The notes under the pieces: model-generated
Told to the model about the DNA's origin: nothing
Databases searched by the model: none
The model's input: the letters and a program-made list of their open reading frames with translations, nothing else
Source of the DNA: Geobacter sp. UBA6151
GTDB lineage: Bacteria > Desulfobacterota > Desulfuromonadia > Geobacterales > Pseudopelobacteraceae
Reading direction: 5' to 3'
Assembly: GCA_002423105.1 (NCBI GenBank)
Contig: DIUT01000037.1
Location: forward strand, 18,308-82,307
Length of the DNA: 64,000 bases
Translations under genes and position numbers: made by a program
In this document: one piece after another, positions 60,956 to 64,000 of the stretch
Numbering within the stretch: position 1 is the stretch's first letter
Layout of the letters: each line of letters opens with the position of its first letter

Positions 60956-61941
60956 CAGGTAATATACAAGTGCAAAGTAAGTTTGCTGTTTCTGACGATG
61001 ATTCATCCAAGCGATATTATCGGTTCAAATCTAAAGATCCATTTCCATCTATTTACCCATCACTATTGAACTCGGCAGACATAACTGACTATGTATCTGC
61101 AACAGGAATGATATTTCCATTTAATACTGTAAATCTTAAATCCGCTTCCTATGAGATACCACTTGAAGGTAAAATCTACTATTGGAACGGCAATAACGAG
61201 GACTGTTCTCAAGACATTGAACAAGGTAAACAGTTCAAATTAACGAAAAATTCCATTGCTTATGTCAATTTAAAAGTGAATTTTCGTATACCTGAATATA
61301 TTGCGTTAAGATTTAATCTAAGAATTACTGATGTACATAGAGGATTACTGCTAGGCACTGGCCCATTAATTGATCCTGGATTTGAAGGTAATCTTTTAGT
61401 ACCTTTACATAATTTAACTTCAAACGATTATGTCCTTAATGGGGGTGAAGGATTTATTTGGGTTGAATTTACCAAGTTAAATCTATTTCCATCTTGGGTA
61501 AGCCCGCATGATATTCAACAAAGATCTAGAGAGTATAGAGAATTCCCTAAAAATAAAAAGTGGCTTAAAGCCTCTCATTATTTTGACAAGGCTGTAGGTG
61601 CAGGAAACAATATAAAAAGCTCAATACCAGGTGTTGTTATTAATGCAGAAAAAAAAGCAAATGAAGCTGCAGAAAGTGCTGAAAAAGCAGCAACTAAAGC
61701 AAAGTATAATTTTTGGGGTGCGGCGGCTATTGTAATTGCTCTTGCTATGGGTACTCCTCCAATACTTTATTTGATAGCTTCGAATACACTTGTTATGAAA
61801 AATTTACAAAAAGAATTGAATGAAAGCAAAGTTGCTCGTAATGAGTTAGACAATAAGCTCAAATTAGTTCATCAGAGGTATAGCAGTGAAATTATTAAAT
61901 TAAAAGTGAATAAAAGCAAACCAGATGAAAAACAACAATGA
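60952..61941 (+). CDS. membrane-anchored dCTP deaminase/dUTPase-fold protein
   Basis: 329 residues. Residues about 20-190 resemble the dCTP deaminase/dUTPase fold (LGTGPLIDPGFEGNLLVPLH, then VLNGGEGFIWVEFTKLNLFP). After a hydrophilic helix (EKKANEAAESAEKAATKAK) comes one membrane helix about 248-272 (FWGAAAIVIALAMGTPPILY) and a C-terminal coiled coil (NLQKELNESKVARNELDNK). Stand-alone dCTP deaminases act in phage defence by draining dCTP. The gene is very AT-rich, a sign of transfer. Catalytic residues are not all certain, so it could be a sensor rather than an enzyme. Confidence 0.75.
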   Translation: MTGNIQVQSKFAVSDDDSSKRYYRFKSKDPFPSIYPSLLNSADITDYVSATGMIFPFNTVNLKSASYEIPLEGKIYYWNGNNEDCSQDIEQGKQFKLTKNSIAYVNLKVNFRIPEYIALRFNLRITDVHRGLLLGTGPLIDPGFEGNLLVPLHNLTSNDYVLNGGEGFIWVEFTKLNLFPSWVSPHDIQQRSREYREFPKNKKWLKASHYFDKAVGAGNNIKSSIPGVVINAEKKANEAAESAEKAATKAKYNFWGAAAIVIALAMGTPPILYLIASNTLVMKNLQKELNESKVARNELDNKLKLVHQRYSSEIIKLKVNKSKPDEKQQ

Positions 61942-62542
61942 ATACAGCTGCATAGAATTATGCGGTGGCATCGCATCAGGCAAAACCACCTTCGCGTCGA
62001 TTTTATCCAAAATCGGAATTGACCCCATCTACGAATCATTTCACTCAAACCCGTTTTGGGAAGCGTTCTATTCCGATCCTCAAAAATATGCCTTTGAAAC
62101 CGAAATTTCCTTCATGCTCCAGCATTACCACCAGATAAAAAGGCAATGCACTGACAATAAAATCATGGTGTGTGACTATTCGTTTCTGCTGGATATGGCA
62201 TATGCTGAAATGGGGCTTCAAGATTCGCGGTTGGCTGCTTTCAAAGTGGTTTACGAAGAAATCAAAAAGGAACTGCCGCCCCCGGCATTGATAATTCATC
62301 TGCAATGCGACCCCGATATGGAGTTGACCCGCATCAGCAACAGAGGCCGCGCGGTGGAGAAATCCATAACCACGGACTTTCTCTGGTCACTGAATGCTGC
62401 TATAGAGTCGCAGATAGACAAAGCGCGGCCTTGCTCAAAAATCATCACAATAGACAGCGCCCGTATTAATTTTGTTGATGATGAGGCTGCAAAGGCCGAG
62501 CTTGTGCAGCTTGTTTCTCAAGCGCTTAACCAATACCCCTGA
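61925..62542 (+). CDS. deoxynucleoside kinase (dNK family)
   Basis: 205-residue P-loop deoxynucleoside kinase: Walker A GGIASGKTTFA, then the ESFHSNPFWEAFYSDP segment (dNK E-x-NPF-like), the motif VCDYSFLLDMAYAEM (catalytic region) and the LID-type RISNRGRAVEK. Phosphorylates deoxynucleosides, here perhaps in series with the kinase domain of the first gene. Overlaps the upstream gene by 17 bases and sits 22 bases before the SIR2 gene. Confidence 0.85.
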   Translation: MKNNNEYSCIELCGGIASGKTTFASILSKIGIDPIYESFHSNPFWEAFYSDPQKYAFETEISFMLQHYHQIKRQCTDNKIMVCDYSFLLDMAYAEMGLQDSRLAAFKVVYEEIKKELPPPALIIHLQCDPDMELTRISNRGRAVEKSITTDFLWSLNAAIESQIDKARPCSKIITIDSARINFVDDEAAKAELVQLVSQALNQYP

Positions 62543-62564
62543 ATTTCTCAGCAGCCCGACTCCG

Positions 62565-63482
62565 ATGACAACACCTATCGACAATGTCCCACCGCATCTT
62601 TTGAATCAGTACAAAGACGATCTCGTCAACATGTTCTTTTTTGCCGGGGCAGGTATCAGCAGATCCTCGTCAATGCCGGATGTGCAGATAATGCTCTCCT
62701 GTACGGCAGACGTATTCCTGCCCGATGACATCACCCGACGGCATCGCAAAAAAGTTCTCTATCTTCAGCCTGAAATTATCTACGAAGCCATCATACGAAT
62801 AACTGGTTCCAGAGAATGCCTGCATCTTTGGCAGGCGCTCCATCCCGGTACGCAACAAATATACGGTCTTGAATGCATTCCGAACATAGCGCACAATTTT
62901 ATTGTTACCCATGCCGCACATCATAATGTTCCCATATTTACCACCAACTTTGACACCATGTTTGAGCAGGCTGCTACGTCTCTTGGATATGAGCCGAAAG
63001 TCTATCTGCCCAGTGACGCACCGCCTAACTTGGCTAAGGCAAACACCGGAAATAAGCAGGTTGCAATCTGCAAAATCCACGGAAGTATTTGCGACGAAAC
63101 AGGGAGGTATACCCCTGAAAGGCTATTGACCACGATTACCGAGATTTCGAGCATCAATGTGCCATGGCTTGAAATGATCGCAAGGCTTATGGAGAAAAAA
63201 TACATCTGTTTTGTCGGCTACAGCGGCCGGGATATCGACATGTTTCCGGAAATTAAGCGGTTTTCGTCGACGCTGCGACATATTAAAGGCAATTCGGGAA
63301 TTTATTGGATCAACAAGTTTGAGAAGGACCCCGCCGACGGCATGTCAAAAGAGTGCGATGCTATCAGAATTGAGGGTGTATACCCCAGCGATGTCTTTGT
63401 CAAACTGGCACCAAGCCTGTTGATTCCAAAGAGGTGTGGAGCTACAAGCAGGTCCTTAAGACTCAGATGCTTGATGTTTTGA
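62565..63482 (+). CDS. SIR2-domain protein, N-terminal part (frameshifted)
   Basis: 305-residue frame: SIR2 core of the defence kind (FFFAGAGISRSSSMP, VPIFTTNFDTMFEQAATSLG, ICKIHGSI, ICFVGYSGRDID). In several phage-defence systems SIR2 domains hydrolyse NAD. Near 63412 the protein leaves its natural frame: one extra A would continue it into the next entry, and the last 20 or so residues here look random. The frameshift may be real decay, a programmed shift or a sequencing indel. Last in the operon. Confidence 0.82.
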   Translation: MTTPIDNVPPHLLNQYKDDLVNMFFFAGAGISRSSSMPDVQIMLSCTADVFLPDDITRRHRKKVLYLQPEIIYEAIIRITGSRECLHLWQALHPGTQQIYGLECIPNIAHNFIVTHAAHHNVPIFTTNFDTMFEQAATSLGYEPKVYLPSDAPPNLAKANTGNKQVAICKIHGSICDETGRYTPERLLTTITEISSINVPWLEMIARLMEKKYICFVGYSGRDIDMFPEIKRFSSTLRHIKGNSGIYWINKFEKDPADGMSKECDAIRIEGVYPSDVFVKLAPSLLIPKRCGATSRSLRLRCLMF

Positions 63483-64000
63483 AGCGTGAAACCATCAATA
63501 AGCAGTTACTTACCGAGGCTGCCAAAAGATTGCTGGCGGCAGAATTGATTGCCAAGGCGGGAAAATATAACGATGCGGCACGGCTTCTCGTTGATGTGGA
63601 GAAGTGTGCCAACGGGTTATCATCTTTTCAGCGGTGCGAGATGTTGCTTTTTCGAGCCAGGTTGAGCCATGAGCAATCCCGTTACGAAACCTGCCTAAAA
63701 GCAGCTACTGAAGCGTTTGCGCTGGCTACGTCAATGGTCAGGGATGGATTGGACAGCCGGATTCAAGCACGATGTATTATGAGTGAAGTTAACCGGATGC
63801 TTATTCCCAATGACACCTATTTTCCAAATCGGGTCAAATTGAATATTATCCCTCATTTGCTATGGACTCTTTTTCATTTCCAGCTTGTTGAACTTCTCAA
63901 CTGGTTTGACATAAAAACCACTGGAAAAAACCCTGCATCGCACTCACAGCATGAAACCATCGAACATTCCATTCGGGGCTCTTCAGCAGAATTTTTGATT
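63413..64000 (+). CDS. SIR2 protein C-terminal part in shifted frame (runs off window)
   Basis: Frame 2 is open from 63413 (KPVDSKEVWSYKQVLKTQML) to the window end with no stop: 196 helical residues, with TPR-like stretches (AAELIAKAGKYNDAARLLVD, ARLSHEQSRYETCLKAATEA). It joins the preceding frame by one base and is likely the sensor or oligomerisation half of one SIR2 protein. The window cuts it before its end. Confidence 0.7.

Overview
The window looks like a chromosomal segment of a Geobacter-like member of the Desulfuromonadia (Geobacter/Trichlorobacter/Pelobacter propionicus group). This is inferred from the mix of polar-flagellar genes, a Fe-S/hydrogenase-like sigma-54 activator, the TIGR03960 radical SAM gene next to rng, a GltB/GltD pair and a lexA-dinB pair; no rRNA is present to confirm it. 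Base composition is moderately GC-rich, apart from clearly AT-rich genes near the right edge.

Layout. 0-2.8 kb: end of a flagellar hook operon (flgN-flgK-flgL). 2.8-6.7 kb: leuCD, larB and hemB. 6.8-12.5 kb: an OmpA-family protein, then the TIGR03960 radical SAM gene with rng. 12.5-18.9 kb: a small ribbon-helix-helix protein, an iron-sulfur hydrogenase-like sigma-54 activator, creA, a nitroreductase and an SOS-type lexA-orf-dinB operon. 19-24 kb: a zinc-ribbon rhomboid protease, an MFS transporter and a J-domain protein whose 3' end carries a 203-bp MITE with a TTAG target duplication; then gltD and gltB with a REP-type repeat between them. 29-35 kb: envelope genes (DUF3750 lipoprotein, DUF456, patatin, FKBP), a hotdog thioesterase and a JAMM-DinG helicase fusion.

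35-41.5 kb is a first accessory island: an AlbA_2 (Schlafen-like) protein, then a translationally coupled trio (LexA-like S24 repressor, N6-adenine DNA methyltransferase, PD-(D/E)XK nuclease) and a frameshifted RhuM relic. 41.5-55.8 kb returns to core genes: histidine kinase, NUDIX, HIT, M16 peptidase, Sir2, tRNA-Thr(CGT), periplasmic coiled-coil proteins, tRNA-Pro(CGG), a long overlapping operon nadA-moeA-nfo-macro-macB-response regulator-HNH, and cobalamin genes cbiET-cbiL.

55.8-64 kb is a second accessory island and the most interesting part. Two toxin-antitoxin modules (HEPN/MNT and HigBA-like) are followed by a tight operon. It encodes a fused DEDD exonuclease-DUF429-nucleotide kinase, a PurA/PurZ-like synthetase lacking the catalytic aspartate, a membrane-anchored dCTP deaminase/dUTPase-fold protein, a deoxynucleoside kinase and a SIR2 protein (one-base frameshift, running off the window). 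I read it as a candidate anti-phage system that makes, or senses, an altered deoxynucleotide and ends in NAD depletion; this is inference from domains and context.
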